Shown here piece after piece: positions 1-8,409 of a stretch of 8,495 nt of DNA. The stretch's first letter is position 1. Every line of letters starts with the position of its first letter. The notes beneath the pieces are model-generated. The model searched no databases. It was not told the origin of the DNA and saw nothing but the letters and a program-made list of their open reading frames with translations. The DNA is from Microbacterium sp. GTDB taxonomy: Bacteria > Actinomycetota > Actinomycetes > Actinomycetales > Microbacteriaceae. The position numbers were made by a program, and so were the translations under genes. The stretch is taken from contig QFPD01000068.1 in NCBI GenBank assembly GCA_003248845.1, positions 1-8,495 of the forward strand, given 5' to 3'.

Positions 1-1047
1 CCCGACCAGAACCTCACCGAGATCACCCCTCTGCCGACGGCGCGCTCGACACCGCCGCTCGCCCCGCGCGCGCACGCCGACATGTTCTGGACCGGTCGCT
101 ATGCCGAGCGCACCGAAGATCTGCTGCGCCTGCTGCTCGCGGCGCAGGCGGAGCTCGACCAGCCGGGCGCCTACACCGCGGGCGTCATCGCGGAGAGCCC
201 GCGGGTGCTGCTCGACGCCCTCGCCCGCCTCGCCGGCATGCGGTCACTCGACCCGGAGGCGGAGTTCCGGTCGCTTCTGCTCGACGCCCGACGTCCCGGA
301 TCGGCGGCGCACGGCGTGGCACGCCTCCGCGAAGCGATGGAGGGCGTCCGTGATCAGCTGTCGGGCGACACCTGGCGGGTCTTCGCGAACATCGACCGCG
401 CGACGCGGGCCCTCCGCAGCTCCGCGCACCCGCACCGCACGGCCGAGTCCGGCGGGCGCATGCTCGCCGCGATGCTGTCGCTCTACGGAGTGACGGCGAA
501 CATGATCCGCGACACCGGCTGGCACATGATCGAAGCGGGTCGTTACCTCGAGCGCGGCCTGCAGCTGTGCGAGCTGCTGACGGCAGGCTTCGCGGAGCGC
601 CGGGACGGACGCGCGGCGCGGAACGTCCTCGAAGCCGTGCTGATCGCTTCGGAGAGCGTCGTGACCTACCGCCGGCGCTACCGCGGATCGGCGCGCGCGG
701 CGGACGTTCTCGATCTCCTGCTGCTCGACCGCAGCAATCCGCGCTCCCTGCGCTTCGCGCTCGACGAGCTGCGTACGCATCTGGCGGCCATGCCCGCCTC
801 GACGGGATCCACCCGCGCGGAGCGCCTACTCGACCACCTCGAGACCGAGCTCGGCGTGGCCGATGTGTCTTCGCTCGGCGCGGCGACCCACGGCCGTCGC
901 GACGTACTCGTCGACTTCCTCGCGCACGTGAAGGAGCAGCTCGAGCGCCTGTCCGATGCCGTACGCCACCTGCACTTCGAGAGCGGACCGCCCGCCGTGC
1001 CGCTCTCGGAGCTGTCGCTCATCGAAGTCATGGAGAGCCGCGGATGA
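1..1047 (+). CDS. alpha-E domain protein (DUF403/COG2307), 5' truncated by window; probably the C-terminal part of an ATP-grasp/alpha-E fusion
   Basis: The frame is open from base 1 to the TGA at 1045-1047 (348 codons visible). From the Met codon at 82 the protein reads as an essentially full-length alpha-E domain of about 320 residues, opening with MFWTGRYAERTEDLLRLLL, close to the family's usual start (LFW-GRYxERAE). The domain is all-helical and of unknown biochemical function. It occurs alone or fused to a circularly permuted ATP-grasp ligase (DUF404/DUF407 type). Here 27 further in-frame codons precede it (PDQNLTEITPLPTAR and a Pro/Ala-rich stretch) with no stop and no obvious ribosome site before 82. 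I therefore infer that the real start lies outside the window and that this is the tail of a fusion. A standalone gene starting at 82 cannot be excluded. The stop overlaps the next gene's ATG by four bases (ATGA), so the two are probably co-translated. Confidence 0.85.
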   Translation, partial: PDQNLTEITPLPTARSTPPLAPRAHADMFWTGRYAERTEDLLRLLLAAQAELDQPGAYTAGVIAESPRVLLDALARLAGMRSLDPEAEFRSLLLDARRPGSAAHGVARLREAMEGVRDQLSGDTWRVFANIDRATRALRSSAHPHRTAESGGRMLAAMLSLYGVTANMIRDTGWHMIEAGRYLERGLQLCELLTAGFAERRDGRAARNVLEAVLIASESVVTYRRRYRGSARAADVLDLLLLDRSNPRSLRFALDELRTHLAAMPASTGSTRAERLLDHLETELGVADVSSLGAATHGRRDVLVDFLAHVKEQLERLSDAVRHLHFESGPPAVPLSELSLIEVMESRG

Positions 1048-1967
1048 GGGCGTATCGGGTGTGGCATCGCACGGCGTACACCTACAGCAAGCCCGTGCAG
1101 GACAGCGTCGGCCAGTTCCACCTCGTGCCGCGACCTCTGCCGTGGCAGCGCGTCGAGGCATCCGACGTCGTCGTCTCACCCCCGCCCGGGGACCTCTCCG
1201 CGGACCGCGACTACTTCGGCAACTCCTCCACCTACTTCCACGTGACCGATCCGCATGACGAGCTGACCATCACCTCGTCGAGCGAAGTGACCGTCGACGA
1301 CCCCGCCTACGATCAGGGCGCTCTCGACCAGCCGTGGGAGCGTGCCCGCCCGCTTCTGCACCCCGAAGTGCCGGGCGCCTGGCGCGCGACGGAATACGCG
1401 CTCGAGTCGACCCGTGCGCGGCACGTATCGGAGGCGACGGCGTACGGCGCCGAGTCGCTCACGCCGGGGCGGCCTCTCGGCGAGGCCGCGACCGACCTCA
1501 TGCAGCGCATCTTCCGCGACTTCACGTACGACAAGACCGCGACGACGGTGACCTCGACCGTCGCCGACGCGATGCGCAAACGAGCTGGCGTCTGCCAGGA
1601 CTTCGCGCACGTCGCCCTCGCGTGTCTGCGGGGCAACGGCGTGGCCGCGCGATACGTCTCCGGGTATCTCGCGACGGAGCCCGCACCCGGCAAAGAGCGC
1701 GTCTTCGGAGCGGATGCCTCGCATGCCTGGCTCGCCGTGTGGCTGCCCGCGACAGGGTCTGCCGAAGACCGCACGAACGACCTCGCCGATGAGGGCGGCC
1801 AGTGGCTTGCGATCGATCCCACCAACAATCAATGGGCGAACGACCGCTACGTCACGGTCGCGTGGGGGCGCGACTACGGCGACGTCTCCCCCGTGAAGGG
1901 CATCATCTTCACGAAGGCGAAGCGCTCGACCCTGCGTGTGCAGGTCGACGTCGCGCCGCGCGACTGA
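1044..1967 (+). CDS. transglutaminase-like cysteine hydrolase family protein
   Basis: This 307-residue protein has two parts. Residues 1 to about 85 form the bacterial transglutaminase N-terminal beta domain (MRAYRVWHRTAYTYSKPVQ, then a conserved DYFGN segment). Residues about 150-262 form the transglutaminase core. The catalytic triad is visible: Cys184 in RAGVCQDFAHVA, His227 in DASHAWLAVW and Asp258 in WLAIDPTNNQ. Members of this family usually act as proteases or amide hydrolases rather than cross-linking enzymes. There is no signal peptide or membrane segment, so it is probably cytoplasmic. I chose the ATG at 1044 because homologous sequence starts exactly there, GGAGAG (1032-1037) lies six bases upstream, and it overlaps the previous stop as ATGA. 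The same frame is open further upstream, but that part only shadows the alpha-E gene. Genes of this family recur beside alpha-E and circularly permuted ATP-grasp genes, where a peptide-ligation/hydrolysis pathway has been predicted. The substrate is unknown. Confidence 0.93.
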   Translation: MRAYRVWHRTAYTYSKPVQDSVGQFHLVPRPLPWQRVEASDVVVSPPPGDLSADRDYFGNSSTYFHVTDPHDELTITSSSEVTVDDPAYDQGALDQPWERARPLLHPEVPGAWRATEYALESTRARHVSEATAYGAESLTPGRPLGEAATDLMQRIFRDFTYDKTATTVTSTVADAMRKRAGVCQDFAHVALACLRGNGVAARYVSGYLATEPAPGKERVFGADASHAWLAVWLPATGSAEDRTNDLADEGGQWLAIDPTNNQWANDRYVTVAWGRDYGDVSPVKGIIFTKAKRSTLRVQVDVAPRD

Positions 1968-2016
1968 CGACGGCGCGATGCGCGGGTCCGCGAGCGCGCG
2001 CGGATCGATACGACGA

Positions 2017-2050
2017 AAGGGGGCTGGATGCCTCGGCATCCAGCCCCCTT
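2017..2050. terminator. bidirectional intrinsic terminator between convergent genes
   Basis: A perfect inverted repeat has 16-base arms, AAGGGGGCTGGATGCC (2017-2032) and its complement (2035-2050), around a two-base centre. As RNA it gives a 15-bp stem with a four-base loop. It lies 49 bases after the transglutaminase stop and 15 bases after the clpC stop, so it can serve both converging transcripts. The tails after the stem are short (UU then CGUG on the + strand, UUUCG on the - strand), as is common for actinobacterial terminators. The arms carry the GGATGCC/GGCATCC heptamer that is frequent across the window. Confidence 0.9.
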
Positions 2051-2065
2051 CGTGTGCGCTCGGTG

Positions 2066-4591
<2,526 letters not shown>

Positions 4592-4624
4592 GTCTGGCTC
4601 CTCCGGATGCCGAGACTTCTGGCA

Positions 4625-4634
4625 TCTACGTAGA
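4625..4634. promoter_or_regulatory. 10-bp palindrome in the clpC leader gap, possible operator
   Basis: TCTACGTAGA is a perfect 10-bp palindrome in the 45-base gap between the nuclease-like gene's stop and clpC. It lies 34 bases before the clpC start codon. A TANNNT-type hexamer (TAGCCT on the - strand) sits next to it without a recognisable -35. It does not match the ClgR or CIRCE sequences as I know them, so any regulator is unknown and it may be coincidental. Confidence 0.25.
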
Positions 4635-4636
4635 GG

Positions 4637-5536
4637 CTAACGAGGGATGGATGCCGGTATGCCCGTGTTCGCCGTCGGCGTGATGCGCGGCGCGGGTGGC
4701 GCCGGGGTCGCCCGAGCGATGTCCTCGGCCCACTGGAGCGGATCGGTGAGGTGATGCTCCCCCTCGTACTCGATGGCGATCCTCAGCTCGGGGTAGGCGA
4801 GGTCGACCTGCCCGAGCCATCGGCCGCCCTCGATGACGTCATAGTTGACCTCCGGCTGGGGCAGCCCGGCATCGATCACGGTCAGCCGCAACCACGTCTC
4901 GGCGCGCGAGCGCGTCCGCGTCGAGACCCTCGGAAGGGCGGCGCGCAGTCGGTCGCGACCGACGCGACGGCCGGCATCCAGCGCGCTCGTCAGGCTCTCG
5001 AGCGACGTGAGCGCGGGCGGATCCCTGCGGTGGAGCGGCTCGCGCACCGCGGCATCCGCCAGTGCGACGAGATCGTAGGCATGAGGCACCCGCCCGGCGA
5101 GCAACGCCACCGTGGATGCCGGGGTGCTCACGCGCACCCCGCGCACCGGATGCGTCACGACGTGGGCAAGCCCCGGCGTCACACTGTGACCGGACACGCC
5201 GGCGGCTGCCGGCGCGCGCCGCGGCGCGAACACCGAGACGTCGAGCGAACCGGCGCGCAGCGACGCGATCGGCAGCGGCAACCCCCAGAGCACCGCGGCG
5301 GCGGCGTGGCTGAAGAACTCGTGCTGGGTCATCCGACACGCGTACTGCGCGATCAGTCGGAGCAGTGCGGCCTCCGGGCTGGCGTCGTGCGCTTCGATGA
5401 CCTTCCGCTGACGCACGCCGTGGAAGGGGCGCGCGAGATCGAGAGCGCGCAGCCGCGACGGTGTCACTCCCGCGGCGAGCGCGTCAGCCACGGAGAAGGA
5501 CGGGCCGAGTTCGGCAGGCAAAGGGGGACGATGCAT
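4637..5536 (-). CDS. AbiEi-like/DUF559 nuclease-fold protein with an atypical C-terminus
   Basis: The 299-residue protein resembles a family common in Microbacteriaceae and other actinobacteria. It starts with a helix-turn-helix-like segment (FSVADALAAGVTPSRLRALD), as in AbiEi-type antitoxin N-termini. It ends in a DUF559/Vsr-like PD-(D/E)XK fold: Glu213 in RAETWLR, Asp245 in GQVDLAYPEL, and Glu256/Glu258 in AIEYEGEHH, followed by QWAEDIAR (268-275). After residue 275 a 24-residue Ala/Pro/Thr-rich tail replaces the expected aromatic Gly-Trp-x-Val-Val-Arg-Val-Thr ending, so the fold looks incomplete. The function of such proteins is not established. A DNA nuclease or a toxin-antitoxin/defence role is possible, but no partner toxin gene is adjacent. 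I chose the ATG at 5536 because family members begin about here (MHRPPLPAELG). An in-frame GTG at 5581 would add 15 unconvincing residues. No good Shine-Dalgarno precedes either start. Confidence 0.78.
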   Translation of the reverse strand: MHRPPLPAELGPSFSVADALAAGVTPSRLRALDLARPFHGVRQRKVIEAHDASPEAALLRLIAQYACRMTQHEFFSHAAAAVLWGLPLPIASLRAGSLDVSVFAPRRAPAAAGVSGHSVTPGLAHVVTHPVRGVRVSTPASTVALLAGRVPHAYDLVALADAAVREPLHRRDPPALTSLESLTSALDAGRRVGRDRLRAALPRVSTRTRSRAETWLRLTVIDAGLPQPEVNYDVIEGGRWLGQVDLAYPELRIAIEYEGEHHLTDPLQWAEDIARATPAPPAPRITPTANTGIPASIPR

Positions 5537-5748
5537 GCCGACACTGTGATACACGTCGGTGGCTCGCGTGCGGTTTTCCACAGGATCAGATCGAGGTCTT
5601 CACCCCGAGGCCGCTGGGGAGAAGACGTTTCGCAGCGCGGAGGCCGGATTCACCGGCGCCGAGCTGCGGGTCGGAGTGCGCGGCATCCACAATTCGACGC
5701 CGGCGAACCGAAACGCCGTCAGCCTACGACCCCCGCTGAACCCCCGCG
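5537..5748. other. 212-base intergenic region upstream of the nuclease-like gene
   Basis: No convincing gene lies here and I see no strong terminator hairpin after the lipoprotein gene. It contains a DnaA-box-like TTTTCCACA (5574-5582), split arms CCGAC/GTCGG (5538-5542 and 5555-5559) just before the ATG at 5536, one GGCATCC heptamer (5682-5688), and an open - strand stretch at 5690-5586 (34 codons from a GTG, mostly G/C at third positions, no ribosome site). It probably carries the promoter of the nuclease-like gene, but I cannot place clear -35/-10 hexamers. Confidence 0.5.
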
Positions 5749-6483
5749 TCAGCCGATGACGGCGACCGTGACGGGCGTCGCGAACTGAGCGTCGCCGCCT
5801 GAGAGCGTCACGGAGGCACCGTCGTCGTCGACGTCGAGTCCCGTGACCGAGATCAGCGTCGCGCGCGGCGCCATGTCCATCGTGCAGGGCTTGTCGCCGA
5901 GGTCGGCGAAGGTCACCATGACGTTCTTCGGGTCGGATGCCGTGACGTCGCCGACGACCGGGGCGCACGTGGACGAGCCCCAGGTCAGGATCGCGATCTG
6001 GTCGTCGTCGACCCACCCGGCGGAGGGGAGATAGTCGGTCTCGCCCGTCTTCACCTGCGATGCGTCGAGCCCGTCGAGATCGGCGTCTCCGCGGCCGCCC
6101 TGCGCCATCGTGACGACGATGTCGAGGTCCTTCGTGGGGTCGACGCCCTCGGGGACCCCGACGAGGCTCACGCGCGGGACCATGTCGGCGGTGCAGGCCT
6201 TGTCGGCCGGGCCGTTGTCGAGGGTGACGGCGAGCGTGCCGTCGGCCTGAACCGTGGCATCCGTCGCGGTCGGGACGCAGGTCGAGGAGCCGTCGGTGAC
6301 GATGCCGATGAACCGTCCGCCGTCGAGCCATCCGGCCTCCGTGCGGATCTCGCCGCCGATGGGCGTCTCGCTCGCGCTGCCGCTCGACGCGGGGACCGCC
6401 GCACCCGATGCGCAGCCCGCGAGAAGCAGGGCTCCGGCGCCGATCAGGGCGAGAAGCGAAGAGGTGCGGCGTGCGGCGGCCAT
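5749..6483 (-). CDS. secreted lipoprotein with two tandem Cys-pair repeats, function unknown
   Basis: The 244-residue protein begins with a lipoprotein signal peptide: basic MAAARR, a hydrophobic stretch, and lipobox LLAG followed by Cys24. It is therefore probably anchored to the outer face of the cell membrane after lipidation. A Ser/Ala-rich linker leads to two homologous units, about residues 51-130 and 156-231. Each has GW[LV]D, then I-x-I-x-T-x-GSSTCxP, then a K-x-C-T-x-D-M-x-PR motif. Each holds exactly two cysteines, C69/C97 and C173/C200, probably a disulfide per unit. I recognise no enzyme motif, and a binding or structural role is only a guess. I chose the ATG at 6483 because AAGGA (6491-6495) lies seven bases upstream and the signal peptide starts there. 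The open frame extends to 6636, but that part overlaps the 3' end of cls and looks non-coding. Confidence 0.88.
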   Translation of the reverse strand: MAAARRTSSLLALIGAGALLLAGCASGAAVPASSGSASETPIGGEIRTEAGWLDGGRFIGIVTDGSSTCVPTATDATVQADGTLAVTLDNGPADKACTADMVPRVSLVGVPEGVDPTKDLDIVVTMAQGGRGDADLDGLDASQVKTGETDYLPSAGWVDDDQIAILTWGSSTCAPVVGDVTASDPKNVMVTFADLGDKPCTMDMAPRATLISVTGLDVDDDGASVTLSGGDAQFATPVTVAVIG

Positions 6484-6490
6484 GGTGTCA

Positions 6491-6495
6491 TCCTT
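6491..6495 (-). promoter_or_regulatory. ribosome binding site fixing the lipoprotein start
   Basis: AAGGA on the - strand lies seven bases before the ATG at 6483. Together with the signal peptide beginning at that Met, it supports this start over the longer open frame that reaches into cls. Confidence 0.65.
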
Positions 6496-6566
6496 GCGTA
6501 GTCGTGTGCGCGGACGCCACGTCGATCGGCATCCACTCCGACAGTGTCGCAGCGGCCCGAATCGTC

Positions 6567-8027
6567 TCACTGCAACGCCGACGTGAGCCGCGCGAGGTTG
6601 TCGAGCACAGTGGAGCGCAACGGCTGCTTCTTCCATTCCTCGAGCGTGAGCTCGCGGCTGAACGAACGGTAATCGTCTTCGACGCGGCGCAGCTGCTGCA
6701 CGTACTCCTCGCCCCGCACGAGCAGTGAGATCTCGAGGTTCAGACCGAACGATCGCATGTCCATGTTGCTCGAGCCGATGACGGCGACGTCGTCGTCGAC
6801 CGACATCGACTTGGAGTGGAGGATGAAGGGCTTCCGGTACATGAAGATCTTGACGCCGCCGCGCAGCAGCGCTTCGTAGTAGCTGCGCTGGGCGTGGTAG
6901 ACCATCGCCTGATCGCCCTCCTCCGAGACGAACAGCTCGACATGCACGCCGCGCTGGCAGGCGGTTTGGATCGCGAGCAGCAGGCCCTCGTCGGGCACGA
7001 AGTACGGAGAGACGATGATGAGCTTCTCCTTCGCCGCGAACAGCAGCGACATGAAGAGCTTGAGGTTGTTCTGGTACTCGAACCCCGGTCCCGACGGGAT
7101 GATCTGGCAGTCGAGATCACCCGTCCCCGGTCGCACGTCGAACAGCTCGATGTCGTCGACGATCTCGTCGGTCTCGCTGTACCAGTCGCTGAGGAACACG
7201 GCGTTGATGGATGCCACGACCGGCCCGTCGACGCGGGTCATCATGTCGACCCAGTGCAGGCCGCGACGGATGTTCTTCTTCAGGTTGTAGGTCGAATCGG
7301 TCACGTTCTGCGATCCGGTGAAAGCGACGCGCCCGTCGACGACGAGGAGCTTGCGGTGATTGCGCAGGTCGGGCCGCGTGTAGGCGCCGCGGAACGGCTG
7401 CACGGGGAGCATCAGGTGCCAGTCCGCCCCCATGTCGGTCAGCCGCTTCAGCGTCTGCTTGTAGAACGGCTTGCCGCGGTTGGCCCAGTGGTCGAGCAGC
7501 ACGCGCACCTTCACGCCCCGCGATGCCGCCTCCTCCATCGCGGCGAAGAAGCTCTCGGTCGTGGCGTCCGCTTGCAGGATGTAGAACTCGACGTGGACGT
7601 ACTCCGTCGCTTCACGGATGGCCGATGCCATGGCGTCGATCGAGTCCTGATACCCCGAGATGAGCGTCGCCCCGTTGTCGCCTGAGATCGGCATGGCTCC
7701 GAGATTGCGGTTGAGGCGCACTGTCGCGCGGAACCAGTCGGGCGCGTTCGGCCGCAGAGTGCCGAGGTCGAGCCCGTGACTCATCGTGCGGATGGTTTCG
7801 TTGATGACCTCCTGCTTGCGCCGGCGCTTGCGTGGCAGGCGCGGCGTGCCGATCAGCAGGAACAGAAGCACCCCGATGATCGGGATGAAGTAGATGGCGA
7901 GCAGCCAGGCCATCGCCGCCGTCGGCCGGCGGTTCCGCGGCACGAAGATGACCGCGAGTATACGCACGGTCACATCGGTCACGAGGACCACGAGTGCCCA
8001 GACGAGCGCCCACCCCGTTTGTTCCAC
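6567..8027 (-). CDS. cls: cardiolipin synthase, phospholipase D superfamily
   Basis: This 486-residue membrane enzyme is predicted to make cardiolipin, by analogy with ClsA-type enzymes by condensing two phosphatidylglycerol molecules with release of glycerol. The N-terminus has two membrane segments (about residues 6-28 and 37-60, the PLD N-terminal domain), then basic PRKRRRK (65-71) on the likely cytoplasmic side. Two HKD catalytic motifs follow: H224-x-K226-x4-D231 with GSQN (238-241), and H404-x-K406-x4-D411 with GSSN (418-421). Length and layout match bacterial Cls. Start is GTG at 8027 with GGGGAG (8033-8038) five bases upstream, and the first membrane helix begins almost at once, which supports it. 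The lipoprotein gene follows 83 bases downstream. The small membrane protein gene lies 84 bases upstream, with a hairpin cluster between. A TANNNT hexamer (TACGCT, - strand, 8056-8061) could be part of its own promoter, but no -35 is evident. Confidence 0.95.
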   Translation of the reverse strand: MEQTGWALVWALVVLVTDVTVRILAVIFVPRNRRPTAAMAWLLAIYFIPIIGVLLFLLIGTPRLPRKRRRKQEVINETIRTMSHGLDLGTLRPNAPDWFRATVRLNRNLGAMPISGDNGATLISGYQDSIDAMASAIREATEYVHVEFYILQADATTESFFAAMEEAASRGVKVRVLLDHWANRGKPFYKQTLKRLTDMGADWHLMLPVQPFRGAYTRPDLRNHRKLLVVDGRVAFTGSQNVTDSTYNLKKNIRRGLHWVDMMTRVDGPVVASINAVFLSDWYSETDEIVDDIELFDVRPGTGDLDCQIIPSGPGFEYQNNLKLFMSLLFAAKEKLIIVSPYFVPDEGLLLAIQTACQRGVHVELFVSEEGDQAMVYHAQRSYYEALLRGGVKIFMYRKPFILHSKSMSVDDDVAVIGSSNMDMRSFGLNLEISLLVRGEEYVQQLRRVEDDYRSFSRELTLEEWKKQPLRSTVLDNLARLTSALQ

Positions 8028-8077
8028 GCCTGCTCCCCGTTGTTCGGTCCGGTTCAGCGTAGCGGGCGGGTCGGACT

Positions 8078-8106
8078 CTCACGGCGCGCACAGTGCGCGC
8101 CGTGAG
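8078..8106. terminator. perfect 14-bp-arm inverted repeat after the small membrane gene, probable terminator or attenuator
   Basis: Arms CTCACGGCGCGCAC (8078-8091) and their exact complement (8093-8106) flank a single A. As RNA this forms a very GC-rich stem of about 13 bp, starting five bases after the small membrane gene's stop on the - strand. No U-tract follows (AGUCCGACCC), so termination would be of the U-less kind seen in actinobacteria, or the hairpin may only attenuate or stabilise RNA before cls. A third copy of the core 10-mer lies at 8115-8124 inside the coding end and could pair with the upstream-facing arm instead. Confidence 0.65.
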
Positions 8107-8111
8107 CACTG

Positions 8112-8312
8112 TCACACGGCGCGCTGGTCGCCGTCGCGCGGGGCGAGGCCCCGCTTGGCGCGCTCCTCGGCCTCGATCTTCGCGTACGAACGCCGCTCTG
8201 TACGGTCCATCCGCAGGATCGAACGCAGAACGAAGACGAACAGCCCGAGCACGACGACGGTCGGCAGCAGCGACCAGATGACGGCGGCCCAGTAGGAGTC
8301 CATGGCATCCAT
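8112..8312 (-). CDS. small single-pass membrane protein, function unknown
   Basis: The 66-residue protein has a short outer N-terminus, one hydrophobic helix (about residues 8-30, including WSLLPTVVVLGLFVFVLRS), then a charged tail with RMDRTERRSYAKIEAEERAKR, likely cytoplasmic and helical. Comparable small proteins are common in Microbacteriaceae and annotated as hypothetical, and I know no function. Two starts are possible. The ATG at 8312 lies seven bases after a -10 hexamer and would suit leaderless translation. The ATG at 8303 gives 63 residues and has only a weak GGATG upstream. Third codon positions are mostly G/C, supporting a real gene. The open frame extends up to 8486 but that portion has no recognisable protein character and crosses the divergent promoter region. 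The last codons fall in the hairpin cluster that precedes cls. Confidence 0.75.
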   Translation of the reverse strand: MDAMDSYWAAVIWSLLPTVVVLGLFVFVLRSILRMDRTERRSYAKIEAEERAKRGLAPRDGDQRAV

Positions 8313-8319
8313 CGTACGG

Positions 8320-8325
8320 AAGTTA
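8320..8325 (-). promoter_or_regulatory. -10 element with leaderless spacing for the small membrane gene
   Basis: TAACTT on the - strand fits the actinobacterial TANNNT -10 pattern. Exactly seven bases separate it from the ATG at 8312, the spacing expected when transcription starts at the A of the start codon. The absence of a Shine-Dalgarno sequence agrees with this. No good -35 lies 16-18 bases upstream, where the 18-bp palindrome (8332-8349) occupies the space. Confidence 0.45.
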
Positions 8326-8331
8326 TCCACA
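8323..8331 (+). promoter_or_regulatory. perfect match to the DnaA box TTATCCACA
   Basis: TTATCCACA matches the consensus DnaA box exactly. It overlaps the proposed -10 of the small membrane gene. It is a single perfect copy with no dnaA or dnaN nearby, so it is not evidence for an origin. It may be a DnaA-titration or regulatory site, or chance. Confidence 0.4.
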
Positions 8332-8349
8332 ATCGGCGATTTCGCCGAT
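8332..8349. promoter_or_regulatory. 18-bp palindrome, candidate operator between divergent genes
   Basis: ATCGGCGA-TT-TCGCCGAT is an inverted repeat with perfect 8-base arms. It lies between the -10 of the small membrane gene and the divergent DUF4192 start, and covers the -35 region of the former. The symmetry and position suggest a dimeric repressor or activator site, but I recognise no known regulator's consensus. Confidence 0.4.
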
Positions 8350-8409
8350 CTGTCCACGGATCGAGGCTCGCCGCTCCCACGCGCTCCGGCGCCTGGGCAC
8401 CCTCGTGCC

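Noticed and set aside
567..1043. N-terminal extension of the transglutaminase frame
   Set aside because: It overlaps the alpha-E gene in another frame, is Arg/Ala-rich without family resemblance, and the ATG at 1044 has a ribosome site and the correct domain start.
4637..5536. Type IV toxin-antitoxin or defence island at the AbiEi-like gene
   Set aside because: No AbiEii-like nucleotidyltransferase or other defence gene is adjacent; its neighbours are clpC and a lipoprotein gene.
4751..5788. 345-codon + strand frame opposite the nuclease-like gene
   Set aside because: Antisense shadow with Arg/His/Gly-rich composition and no recognisable domain; the opposite strand encodes family-like motifs.
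5600..6331. 243-codon - strand frame overlapping the lipoprotein gene
   Set aside because: It is the Arg/His-rich +1 shadow of the lipoprotein gene; the overlapping frame has a signal peptide and clean repeats.
6484..6636. N-terminal extension of the lipoprotein frame
   Set aside because: It would put a non-hydrophobic 51-residue leader before a normal signal peptide and overlap the end of cls; the ATG at 6483 has AAGGA upstream.
8323..8349. Possible replication origin because of the perfect DnaA box
   Set aside because: One perfect box only, no box cluster, no AT-rich unwinding region, and no dnaA/dnaN nearby.
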